Assembly: GCA_022264855.1 (NCBI GenBank)
Contig: JABYQU010000060.1
Coordinates: 124,001 to 188,000, forward strand
Direction: 5' to 3'
DNA: 64,000 nt
Source: Lenzites betulinus
Taxonomy: Eukaryota; Basidiomycota; Agaricomycetes; Polyporales; Polyporaceae
The first letter of the stretch is position 1, and each line of letters begins with the position of its first letter. This document shows, piece by piece, positions 21,650-32,679 of the stretch. The notes beneath the pieces are model-generated. The model was not told the origin of the DNA, searched no databases, and was given only the letters and a program-made list of their open reading frames with translations. Position numbers and translations under genes: made by a program.

Positions 21650-24600
21650 CTATGACCGTTTGCGCTTCTTGTTCGCCTTGTCTTTCCGCTTTTTCGCACG
21701 CATCTGAGGTTGCCTGTGAGCATGATGCACGTCGAGAGCCACAAGGAACACATACCTCTTTCTTCATGCGGGAGTCGACCATGACGTAGCGGCCCTTCAC
21801 GCCCTTCGGCCGCCCCTTCAAGCCCTTGTGCGAGCCCTTCGCGACGACAACCTTGATCTCTTTCCGCTGCTTCGCCTGTGTGCCCTTCGCCATGACCTTC
21901 TCGATCTGTTTCGCCTTGTCGCGCTCGGTGAGGTCAGACATGTCGTTCACGCCCTCGGCCTTCTTCAGCGCCTTGTCAAGGCGTTGTGCGGCCTTGAATT
22001 TCTTGCGGGCCTTCGCCTCCGCGACCTTCTTGATCGGCCGCGCGTCGAGCGCACGCATCTTGGCCCGGAGGGCGTCGACCGCTTCCTTGGTGATGGGAAT
22101 GTTCGACTTGTAGTGCCGCTCCTCGTCATCGAGGAACCATGAGGGCAGGTTGTCTTTCGCGTTGAGCGAGTAGCGGTTGAAGCCGTCGTTCAGGAGCTCT
22201 GTCCGTGTTTTCTCGCGGTTGACGAGCTGCGTGGCGAGCGACATCGCTTCCGCGGTGGTGAGGCCGTGTTCTAGTACAGGGTGAGCAATCATGTCGATGT
22301 TGAGGAAGTAGTATGAGATGACGCACTGCGAATCTTCGCTTGCTTGATCTCATCCTCGTTCTCGCCCTCGACGTCCCACATGTCGGCATCGTCATCGCTA
22401 CGATCCTGAGGCACGATCTCAAAATCGTCGAAGTCATCCTCGGCTTCGCTCGACGCAAGCTGGTCCAGATGTTTAGCGAAACTCATGGACGATGACATGC
22501 AACTCACCTCCTCGATGCCGCTCATGGCCTCATCCTCGCTGCTTTCCTCCTCTTCCATCTCCATCTCCTCCTCATCCTCCTCTTCATCATCGTCGACTTC
22601 AGCGTCAGCGCCAGCAAACATGTCTTGCTTGAACCAGAGCTCGGCTGAACGACTCAGAGGCGCAGAAATCGCAGGCTCATCGGTCTTGCCCACTGTCCGC
22701 GCCTTCTTCGTCTTCGAACTGGAGGGCACAGGACCGTCCGCACGTCGTTTCTTCCCAGCGACAGGCTTCTCCTCCTCCTCGCTCGACTCCACATCGCTGT
22801 AGTCATCATCGCTCGACTCCTCGCCCATCCGCGCCTTCGCCCGCTGGATCCTGTCATACCCACCAGCCTCTTTGTCGCTGTCGTTCTCCTCGTCGCCCTT
22901 ACTGAGACCGCCCCACTCCTCGCGCGCCTTGCTGTTCCTCCGCGCCTCCTGCACCTTGAATTTCGCGTCCCGCTCCTTGAGGTGCTCCTGGTACGCATCG
23001 TACATCCCGTCGAGCTCCTCCTCCAACCCCGCGACCTTCCGCTCACGCTCCTCTTCCTCGTCCAGGAACTCGTGGTCCGACTCGGCGTCGCTCGCTGACT
23101 CGTCCGAGTCGGAGTCGTAGCCGGCACCAGCGCGCTTCCCGCGCAGTGCCTTCGCATCATCGAGCTCGAACATGTCGAGGCCGCCACGGAGCGCGTCGTC
23201 GTTCTGCTCGAGACCGATGTCCAGAGGCGCGGTCATGCGGAGCTGCATGCGCTGGATCGTGCGCGTCTTGACCTCGTTCGCGCGCCGCCGATCGCGCTTT
23301 GCGCGGGCTGCTGCCTCAGCGTTTAGTCGTTCGAGCTGTGTGGGTGTGGATTGTTAGTAGAAGCTGCGTGGTTATGCATGGGATATACGAACCTCCTCCT
23401 GAATCTGCGCTTCCTCGTCGACCTCTTCCGTGATCTCGACGGTCTCGGTCAACTCCTCTGCATCTTTGGTTTTGTTGTCGATGCCAAGCTATAGCTGACT
23501 TAGAATCCTGCCATCTATGCGTCAGACAGAGATAGACGCACCTCTTCCCGAAGAGCTGTTCGCCATTTGATCAAGAGTTTGAAGTCGCCCTTGCCTAAGA
23601 CCTTGAGATCCGCGCAGTTGACTGGAACATCGGGGGACGTAACGTCCATGCTGAGCCACTGTTTCTCCTCATCAGTGTTGAAGGTGATCTTGTTGTACGT
23701 CCCGAGGAAGGTAACAGCATCATGGCAGCCTATGAAGTCTGCAGCCCCCGCCTCCTTGTACAGAGTGTGGTCGCCGTCTTCATAACCGGAACGCTGCCGG
23801 CGCTTCTTCTCTGGCTGGAAGACGTTCACCTGCGCCTTCTTAGACATGGCCGCGCTCTGCTCGTCCGCGGGCATGGACGCCGTCAGCTCTTTGAAGACAT
23901 GGCGCGGGTCGAAGAACTTGGGGTCGATGTGCTTCGGCGCGAGGAAGTCGCGGCACACGACGAAGATCTCCGCGGAGACGTTACGCGACGACGGCGGCTT
24001 CGTCGCCTCGACGCGCCCGAAGAGCTGGTGGAACACCCAGATGAGGTTGTTGTAGTCCGCGGAGCGGAAGACCTTCGTGACGAACGTCCCGCCCTTGATG
24101 AGAAACTCGGCCGCGAGCTTCATGCTCATGAGCACGAGCTCGGACTGGCTGTACGCGTCCTGCACCCAGGCGGTACCGACGTTCGGCGCACCGTCGTGCA
24201 GCACGACGTCTGCCTTCCAGTCCTTCAGCTCGTTCCGGAGGAGGTTCCGGCAGTGCGTGGTCGTGATGTCCGCGGCGAAGGTCACGACGCGGGGGATGGG
24301 CTTGATGGGCACCAAGTCAACGCCTATGGGGAAGTTTTGGTTGGGGGCCGAGCGAGAAGGGGGAGGTCGTACGCACCGACTATGACACTGTTTGTAGGCA
24401 TGTACTTGCTCGCAACCTGCAGCCAACCACCGGGAGCAGCGCAAAGATCGATACAACATTTTGCGCTTTCAAGGATGGAGTATTTCTTGTTCAGCTGGAT
24501 AAGCTTGAAGGCTGAACGAGCACGGTAGCCCTGCTCTCTGCGTATAACCCTCAGCGATCGTCCTGCACATGAGAGCGAACCAGCCTTACTTTGCGAGCTT

Positions 24601-24651
24601 GTAGTACTTGTCCAGACGACCCTTTCCGGTCTTCTTTTGCGCCTTACCCAT
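21650..24651 (-). CDS. SPB1: 27S pre-rRNA 2'-O-methyltransferase SPB1
   Basis: Spb1 is a nucleolar FtsJ-family enzyme that methylates 25S rRNA in the A loop and is required for pre-60S maturation. The model has eight exons (24590-24651, 24377-24537, 23542-24323, 23393-23488, 22508-23335, 22327-22459, 21756-22270, 21650-21703), 876 aa, all in phase. The N-terminus [20 protein letters not shown] leads into the SAM-binding motif [19 protein letters not shown], and [13 protein letters not shown] carries the catalytic Asp. Next come FVTKVFRS with the catalytic Lys and SAEIFVVC with Glu, completing the K-D-K-E set together with the early KLIQLN lysine. A long acidic middle region and the basic Spb1 C-terminal domain ([17 protein letters not shown] onward) follow. 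The protein ends in the Lys/Arg cluster [14 protein letters not shown]. Confidence 0.95.
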
Positions 24652-25119
24652 GATGGCAAAGCAGTCGTAGCAGAAAAAGAGAGTAGGAGATGGAGGGAGG
24701 GACAACCGACTGTACGCCCGACGGCTGCTACTCCGATGTTACGAGCGCCTACGAAAAATCCCTGATCTCCGCACACGTGGTTTTCGTCTTCCCGATACGG
24801 CATCCGCTACTCAACGCCGGGCGCTTACACAGGTTTACTCAAGTGTATGGTAGTACTGGTCTGCGGTTGATACGGTGGACACCTGGAACACATAATAATT
24901 TGCGGCCACAACATGTACGGATACATTTTTCTATTGATATACGCCATTAACGTCGTCACCCCTGTCGTAGAACGACATAGGGCGGGGGTCAGTTATACGA
25001 ATTGAGCCTAGCACAAACAAGCAAAAGTGAGGCAATCAATCTCCGAGTCGATCCTTTGACAACACACTACCACCTCCACCGAGAAAGATCTGTTGGAGTG
25101 ATCGGCGGTCTTCCCCGCT
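24652..25119. other. Intergenic region between SPB1 start and BTB gene stop
   Basis: This should contain the SPB1 promoter and the BTB gene 3' UTR. Only short open frames are present and no RNA gene is recognised. Confidence 0.5.
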
Positions 25120-26330
25120 TCAATGGGACTTCAGATAACCCACTAAATCGTTCTCTGTCACGGATTGAAGGTGGACCTGCAGCGTACCACACGAAACAAT
25201 GCCACCTACCTGAACCAACGACCATTCGAGCTCCACCTGCTGTACTCGGAAGTGTAGCGCCGCGGCGCATAGTTGACAATCTATCTTGAGTCCCACTGGC
25301 TCGAGGAGCGACTTAAGTGCGCTTGTGGATATGCCTGAACAACAACTCAGATTAATGGCGGGGCCAGTATGATGATAAACTGTGGGAGCACACAATACTT
25401 ACTAGGCAATACGTCCCACGCTAGCTGGGCGGCAGCATGCGCCCACGTCCCCGTCAGTTCTTGCTGCGTCTCCGGAGAGCAACCAGGAGCTGGCAAGGGG
25501 TGCGGCACGGGAGGAGTGAACAGAATATTCCGGAGCGCATCGAGGCGCGTCTGATGCAGCAGGAAGAGTCGTTTGAGGTACAATGGGCCCATTTTCTCCG
25601 CAAAGTCGTCGGGCAATTGGGCGAGGTTATAGGCGAGCAGATGGGAAGAAATCGCGACCGCTGCGTCTTCGAGCGCATATTGTCCGGCACACGCGTAGGC
25701 TTCGAGTGGACGGAATGGCGCAAAGGAGAGCAGGAGCTGATACAGCGGCTGATTGGGCGTGGCCAGGGGGCCTAGAGAGACGCCGTACTGCACGAGTGCG
25801 GATAGGGCGCTGTCAACGGTTTCGAACGATGGGAAGTAATGGAGGCATGATAGCCCATAGATTACGTGCAGGACGACGTTGAGTACATCTGCAGAGTGGG
25901 GCATGTGCACCGGAGGGAGCGTGGACGGTGCAGCGTGGCCCCCGAGGTGTAGCTGCGGAGAGAGGAGGCCGCCCATGTTGTTGTCCGAGATGGACAAGAG
26001 CCGCAGTTTATGAGCGTAGAAGTGCACGCCGTCGCGAGACACGAGGGTGAGGTCGGGGATGAGGCCATCGATCGTGAGTAAGGGCTGAAACGCAGTGGAT
26101 ATCGAGATCGCGCCGGGATGCTCCAGAGGGGTCCCGACCTTTGCACGATGAGTAGGGAGTCATCTGTAGGCATTGCACGGGGGACATACTGGTGTCCTGA
26201 TGATTGTCTCCTGTTCTTCTTCCTTTGATGTGTCGGTGGGTGATGCATTATGGGGCTGTGCGGATCGCGTTGGACCCTCAAAGCCACCATGAGTAGAACC
26301 CGACGCTTTCGGAAGATCGAAGTATTCCAT
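25120..26330 (-). CDS. BTB/POZ-domain protein, basidiomycete type
   Basis: The core DLTLVSRDGVHFYAHKLRLL resembles the first strands of a BTB/POZ dimerisation domain, as in the expanded Agaricomycete BTB families. It is followed by a helical region (VVLHVIYGLSCLHYFPSFET, AYACAGQYALEDAAVAISSH). The model has three exons (26190-26330, 25403-26138, 25120-25334), 363 aa, in phase. The intron at 26139-26189 is short (51 nt) and ends in AAAG, chosen because upstream acceptors leave a TGA in frame. The stop at 25120 assumes no further intron; a GTAGGT donor in the last exon could shorten the tail. Its role is unknown; BTB proteins often act as adaptors for Cullin-3 ligases or in transcription. Confidence 0.72.
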
Positions 26331-27313
26331 GGTAGAGTGCGTGTGAGTGGAAGACGATGAGGGTACGAGAGGTTCGCGAGGAACTCAGAGACGGAAGGGC
26401 CGCGCAGCAACAGGCGCGTCGCCCGCCGGCGGCACGAATTTTGAAACGCAATAGTGCGTTGTGACATATCGGGAGTTTCTCTACCATTTTGCACGTGCAG
26501 GCCGGCATATCTAGTGCCGCAGCCCTTTTCCTCCCGAGGAAGCGGACGAGGTGACGGCAGGTACCTTATTCGCGTTGACTTTACGCCGGTACGTACCCAG
26601 ATCGTGATGTACCTTTTTCTCGGTGCAACAAAAAGGCTTACCGAGGAATAGATGGGCCAACAAGTTGTTACAGAGCTGCAATTAACTCATTTGGATTGAG
26701 AACGGGAGCGGGGCCCCGGTTGGTGCAGCCCGGAGCTCAGTCCGCCAGCATGCGGCTGAGGACATATAATAGTTTGTGAACGGTAGGCGTGCGACAATGA
26801 CTCAACTAACATATGTTGAACGAGCCAGAGTTGTTGACGGCCGCTTGTGAGGAGTTAATATCGCCCTGGAGGTGTTAGACAAGGTTGATTTGGGTTAGCA
26901 GCCACTTGCAGTGAATTGGTACGTTACATAATGATATACAGTGCACACACCGTGCCGACCCCACCAGATGTGCGTCTGTGTGTTCCTATGTATGTACTAT
27001 GCTAGTACAGCTGTGGTGCTGTGGGGTGAGGACTCCACGGGCCACACAGCAGGTACCTTTACGCATCCACAGCAACCAGCGTCCTCCAAACTGAGCAGTT
27101 GGAGCGAGCGAGCGACGGGCGGACCCACGATCGAAAACACACAAAGTACCGCCGGCCCCCATGCAGTGGTGGCGCCGAGCGCTCTGGCCCCTTCGGCATA
27201 TTGCCGTCGGGGCGCGCCTAGTGCAATGTCACCCACGGTGCGACGGACGTGCTCTTGCATCCGTACTTGTGTCTTTCAACTTGCTACTTGAAGCTCGAGC
27301 TTGCAGCCTAGCC
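26331..27313. other. Divergent intergenic region, no gene seen
   Basis: About 980 bp lie between the BTB gene start (minus) and the TMEM256-like gene start (plus). Parts near 26.6-26.95 kb are clearly AT-richer than the flanks. There are no convincing reading frames on either strand; it presumably holds both promoters. Confidence 0.5.
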
Positions 27314-28060
27314 ATGTCGCGTCCGTCTTCCTCTACACCTCTGCTGCCTCGGGCTCTGAGCGCTTTCCCAGGATCCAGCTTGCTGTGGAGAACCGGGGCG
27401 CTCCTAGGTATCAACATCCATGTGTTCCGGCACGAATCGGTATACGAACTAACACTGGTATAAGCCGCCACGGGGATCATCGCTTGTGCATTTGGGTCGC
27501 ATGGGTTGAAGAAGAGGGCTGGAGTGACTCCGGACAATTTGCATGCTTGGCAGACTGCCTCAAACTACGCGGTGAGAAGCATTACCAGTGTTCTGTGAAG
27601 CAACTCTGCACATTGCGCGAAGTTGTTGGAAGTCACCAACTTCGTTGTGGTGTTGTTACGAGCTCAAAAATTCCCGGAGGGTGAATACTTACGTTGTGTG
27701 CAACAGATCTACAACGGACTTGCGCTTCTGCTGGTGTCTATGCACCCGCGCTTCGCTACTCACCGCTTCGCGGGACCGGCAATTGCAGTTGGGAGCATAG
27801 TGTTCTCAGGAAGCATCATGGCTCTGGTGCTGGTCAGGGACCGGTAAGTGCAATCTGCAGTGACGATGGTGGCGGTGTGAGATGGAAAGCTGACCGGGCG
27901 CGGTCGTGGGGTTGCATTGGACGGACAGGCTGAGGTGGCTGGGCCCTGTTACGCCTCTTGGAGGGTCGATTCTCATTGCTGGGTGAGTGGCTGGATACGG
28001 GGCAGAATGAAGAGCCTGTGGTGCTGACCGGTGCCTAGCTACATCGCCCTCGCGCTCTGA
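27314..28060 (+). CDS. TMEM256/DUF423 small membrane protein
   Basis: This is a small multi-pass membrane protein of unknown molecular function, conserved from bacteria (YgdD) to animals (TMEM256). The model has five exons (27314-27407, 27465-27571, 27707-27843, 27929-27982, 28039-28060), 137 aa. Family features in order are GIIACAFGSHGLKKR near the N-terminus, LHAWQTASNYAIYNGLALLL, a middle helix with GSIVFSGSIMALVL, and the C-terminal signature RWLGPVTPLGGSILIAGY. The order of predicted helices (four) and the length agree with the family. Intron 3 (27572-27706, 135 nt) is unusually long for this gene set. The final exon is 22 nt and encodes YIALAL and the stop. Confidence 0.87.
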
Positions 28061-28711
28061 GCGACACCACTGGGACAAGCACAACACCGGGAGATATGAG
28101 GTGCCGCAGAGTGACATCATTGGTCCGACTGTGCTCGCTGCCTGCAGTGTGCACTTGCAGGACAGCAGGGACGGCGCAGGGGGCAGCGGTGGGCGTAGAT
28201 AGGGGTCTGTACAGCTGTACTACGCACGCAATGAAGCATCAGTTCTGCATTCATACCGGGTGGGACAATGGCGGAGAGAGCGGAGGATGGAGACGCGCGT
28301 GAGAAAGGACGCGGGGGACTCGGTCACGTGATGGACGCGCCAGTCGCGTTGCAGCCTAAAAAGGAGCGGATTGATGGGGCATGTTCGCTTAGCAGCGTGG
28401 CTTCCTCCAATCACTCCCGCCCTCTCTCTCCTCTTCTCTCTCATCCACCGCCCTCCCCCTCTCCCCCATCATCGTCCCCCCCTTCCCCGTCCTCGACTGC
28501 CCCCTCTCCTTGGACCGCCGGCAGTCGCAGCGGGACAGCCTTCCTTCTCCGACACTCCACCCCCGATTGCCTCTGATCGTCTTTTCGTCAGAGCCACATC
28601 ACACTCTGCCGACGCATGCAAGCGGCCCCCCCATCCGCCTCACTTCACCTCCACTCTCAATCCTCCATACTGCAGGCTACTCAGCCAACATTCTCGGCGC
28701 ATAGCTTTAAG
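28061..28711. other. Intergenic region with pyrimidine-rich tract
   Basis: This precedes the zinc-finger-like gene. The stretch at about 28400-28480 is a CT/C-rich tract of the kind often found just upstream of strongly expressed fungal genes. No gene is recognised. Confidence 0.45.
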
Positions 28712-31009
28712 ATGCAGCCTTCTCAAAACTCTCCAATCGGATTCTTCTCGGGTGCTCTCGCTCCGTCCCCGACCCTCACACACAACCCCGCACGTCCCCC
28801 TTCTCAGACAGCTGTGACCACATCGACCACAGCTGCCTCTCGCCCCCCATCTGTTTCTCGTACGAACTCCGTGTCCAACAATGGCGCCCCCAATCTCGAT
28901 CCCCTGCCTGGCGACGTCGGGACCACTTTCATTCGTCCCCCTTCACCGAATTTCCTGGTTCGGAGAACGCAAAGGGCGGTCTGACTTTTATGCTCCTGGC
29001 AGCACATCCGGAGTGGTTTTTGGATGTCCGAGACTTCGTCGGCCCCAATGCGGTGGGCTATCCTACCCAGCTAGAACCTCCTCGCGGGTGGTGTCCTACG
29101 AAGAAGAAGGATGCAAAGGATGGGTGGAAGGAGGGCGAAGAGCCTCGCCTTCGTTGCACGTTTTGCCGTCGCACCTACGCAGGTGTGAACGCAAAGAGCA
29201 TGTGGCGGCGCCATGTATACGAGAAGCACAAGGTGCCCATGGCTAATAGGAGGGAAACTGGCGATAAAGCAGGAGGCAGAGGAGGTCGCGGTTCGAACAG
29301 TATGTCACATCAGTCAACTTCAGGGCTTATCCGTCCTGACTCCTCTTGTTGCAGAGGAGAACAAATTGGCCTCCAAAGGTAGCGAGGTCGAGAAGGATAC
29401 CGGTCACCAGTCAGACCGGTCCGTCCGTCGTACAGTCTCTCTCGAACTCTCTGCCGTCAAGGCCTCCGCCCACGCATCCGTCGCGGGGCCATCGCATGCC
29501 CAAGGCACAAGTACGCCTTCGAGCCCCGTTGCCCCTATCCTCGCCGATGCGCCTGTGCTCAGTGCGCCCGCTCTCCGGCAAGAACTGTATGGGGTGTTGT
29601 CTCGGACTGACCCCACGGAGAACTTCGACGACAGTTTCTTCCAGAGCTGGCACCATAAATCTCTGTTGAACAGTGCCGACGATGGGTTCTTCTTCCGATC
29701 CACACCTCCTCAAACACCCGGTCTTTCTCCCAGCAAGTCTTCTGCGAGCAAGGTCGCCATTCCCCCTGAATCTCCTTACGATCCGACGCGGACTCCGGCA
29801 TTCAGGCATTCCCCTGCTCGTTTGCCATCTGATCAGCCGTGGAGAGCGACCGCTTCCATGAGCGACGCAGCTAGGCAGCTTACCCTAGGCATGTTAGTCC
29901 GTGGGGAAGCAAGCCCTAACGTCCGCGGACTCGACGTTAGTCCCATCGTTCTTCAACCGGCGAGCGAACGCAAGAAGCGGAGTGTTTTCAGCCCTCCCAG
30001 TGTTCACACTCCTGGCTCGATGAAGAAATTCCCTATGTTGAATATACATGATGACTTAGAGTCCGATATGCTCTTCCCCTCACCCAGGAGACTCTTCGCG
30101 GACACCGATAGGCCCAACCACACCCCATCAATCTTCTCGCGGATGGGCGACTTTGCGTGGCCTTCTCCTATGAAAGATTTTCCATCGCCGGGGCCCAGTT
30201 CTACCAGTCTTGCTGTAGAAGCGAATCTACCAACTCCTGTCGGTGAACCGGAAGACCCTTTCAAGGCATACCTCCATTTGTCGCCTCTTCCGAAAGCTGG
30301 AGGTGACTCATCCCCCGCCCATCCACCCTCTAGCAGTGGAAGCGATGGTTCTGTCTCCCGCCAAAGGCGCGAAGGTCTTGTCACAATCCCTGACTTGGGA
30401 TCGCCTACGCCGTCTTTCGGGCCCCCTCGCACCTCTTTGACTTCCTTGTCGAAACTGAGGTGGCGTGTCGACGAGGAGGACGTCGACATGGATGTTGTGG
30501 AGGAAACCGGTAGCCTCATGCGCAAGTCCGGGATGGCGAAGCTCGGCCTAGGAACCCCCCTGCGGGTCCAAGATCAAGTTCACAGGCGAGGGGATAGCTC
30601 TAGCAGCTTGGAGGTTGGCAGCAGCGAGGGCTCGGGCGTTGCGTCGAGCGGCAGCAAAGCGCCGCTGAGCTCTGGGAGCGCCACGAGCAGCCACAGTCGG
30701 CGCGGTAGCTCACCATTCCGCTTCGGATCGCACGGGCGTCAGCGCAGCGCGAGCGGGAGCTCCAGCTCGCACAAGGCCGTAGCGACGGCGGGCTTGATGG
30801 ACAAGATCCTCGGCCGCCAGGAGAAGCCTCAGCGGCGAAGGACGAGCCATACGCACGACAACGACATCGCCGTCGATGCGATGGGCAGCCCCTTCAAGGT
30901 CGGGAGGAAGATCTCGCGGAACGACTTCATGTACAGCGTCGACGGGGACTGCGAGATGCAGGAAGTCCCGACAAAGAAGCGTCGCAAGACCATCAACGGC
31001 CGTGACTGA
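28712..31009 (+). CDS. Uncharacterised basidiomycete protein with C2H2-like finger; apparent frameshift
   Basis: The main body (about 28950-31009, interrupted by a 55-nt intron at 29300-29354) encodes LTFMLLAAHPEWFLDVRDFV, then PTQLEPPRGWCPTKKKD, then a finger-like CTFCRRTYAGVNAK...HVYEKH with spacing C-x2-C-x15-H-x4-H, then a long Ser/Pro-rich region and a basic tail KKRRKTINGRD. I recall this pattern as a conserved Agaricomycete protein without a known function. From the ATG at 28712 the N-terminal frame (MQPSQNSPIGFFSG) runs to about 28945 and then falls out of register with the downstream frame at a run of five C's. The two can be joined only by a one-base change there or by an intron with weak splice signals. 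The N-terminal model is therefore unsure; the downstream body is firm. Confidence 0.7.
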
Positions 31010-31740
31010 GGGTCGATCTCCGCCACCCCACCATCGAGCTCTTCGCTCTCGTGCTATCCCGTCCGATCTTGCAGCATCACCGTCGCCGACGCTATTTTCA
31101 AACCCCTCTATGCTTCGCTGCTCGTCGCCCTCGCTCTCGTTGTCTATGAAGATCCAGTCGTCCCGTTGTGCTGTCCGGTCGTATCGCTATGTCTACACCC
31201 CATATCCCGTCTTGTTCGTCTCGATCGTCGCGCACAGCGCACCTTGGAACCACCCGCGCGGGCCTCCGGCGCGACCAGCGACGCCGTATCCACTATCGGA
31301 CCAGGGGTCCCCGCGCAGGCGAAGGCAACCCCCGTCCCAGAGGCCTGCGTCCCCCATGCAGCCCTCTCGCGGTTTTCTCGACTATGTAACATCACTCCCC
31401 TTACCATAGAAGCCCCCGTATTCCTTGCCTTTTTCCTTTATTTCTTTTTCCCTCTTTCTGGTTATCCCCGCGCCCGCACCCCCGACTGCATCTTCCTCCC
31501 GGCCGCGCTTGATTTGTCCCCCATCCTATCTATTCCTTGACTACCTACCTACCCTTGCCTTGGCCTCGACACACCCTCCAGCTCTAGGCCGGAGCGGGGC
31601 CGCGCGCGCTTGACTTTCTCCGGGGCTTGGCTGGGGCGTACCCGCCCCCTCCCCGCGCACCGCCCCACTACGTATGTTGATCTACTCCTACCCGTATTGT
31701 GAAGCAGTAGTGCCCGCCCGAACTATGTATTAGTTACCCG

Positions 31741-31872
31741 TCGATCCCGTCTCGTCCCCGTTCTCGTCTCGTTCCCGTCCCCGTCTCGGCCCCTCCTCGA
31801 GTATAACTCTAGTGTTTCCATGGCGTCTCCTTGTCCCGTACCCGTCCCGCGTCTCCGTCCCCGATCCCGCCT
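31741..31872. repeat. Degenerate CGTCCC/CGTCTC minisatellite-like tract
   Basis: Variants of CGTCCC and CGTCTC recur in two clusters (31741-31792 and 31833-31872) separated by about 40 bp of unrelated sequence. The units are imperfect, so this is an aged or loosely patterned tandem repeat. Confidence 0.45.
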
Positions 31873-32164
31873 CCGTGTCCAGTTCTCTGATCCTCCGATG
31901 ATCTCGACCAGCTAGTATACGTACCGTAGCAGACAGCACAGCCCGGCCGACCGACCTACTCATGGCCGCTGTTGGCGAATGACATAGTTTGTGGCACTAC
32001 TACACTATCGCGTGATCGCAGTGATCTTACCTGAATCTCCTTGTCATACTCAACGTTTGGAGGACATCGGAGCAGATCCAAGACACACAAACGACGCAGG
32101 CTGAGAGGGAGACATAAGTGTATATTCATGATTGGTTTGCATACACATCGACGAGATAATCGGG

Positions 32165-32181
32165 AGTCGAGTCGAGTCGAG
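32165..32181. repeat. Short GTCGA pentamer repeat
   Basis: GTCGA is repeated three times in tandem in the presumed 3' flank of the Byr4 gene. Confidence 0.6.
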
Positions 32182-32679
32182 GCGGAACGGAACGGAGGAT
32201 AACTAGAAACTGTACGTTAAAACGAGTGGCAGTGGCGCGCGCCCGGCTGTCCGTGGACAGCCAGGCGCGGAAATCCAAGATGCGGGCAAGGCGATGGGGC
32301 CGGATAAAGCGAGCAAAGTATGCACAGCGAACGGGAAGAGGGGCGACGGTGGGGGTAGCGGGGAGGGGGGGCGGATGGGGGAGCCGGTGACAATATCGAA
32401 CAGCGAGAAAAGGTGCAGCCGGGGCGCGCAGAACGGGACGGGACGGACAGATGCTATGGACAGAGGGAAGAGAAGGGAAAGGCATTACAGGTCGTTATGA
32501 GGGTAGGGATGCATGGGGCGATGCGCAGTGGCGATGGAGGATTGTCCTGTACACCTCGGATGTATCTACACGGGCGATGCGGGGTGCGGTGTATGCGGGA
32601 GTGGGTTGCAAGGACGGGGTCGGAGTCGGGGAGGGGATGGGGATGGATGGGTACGAGGCGAGGATAGAGACGAACGGGG

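Larger units (their letters stand above)
31010..32679. other. Convergent intergenic region, low-complexity, no gene seen
   Basis: This 1.7-kb region separates the stops of the zinc-finger-like gene (plus) and the Byr4 gene (minus). It is pyrimidine-rich on the plus strand up to 31.9 kb and purine-rich at about 32.3-32.5 kb, and contains degenerate CGTCCC/CGTCTC repeats. No RNA gene is recognised. Confidence 0.5.
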
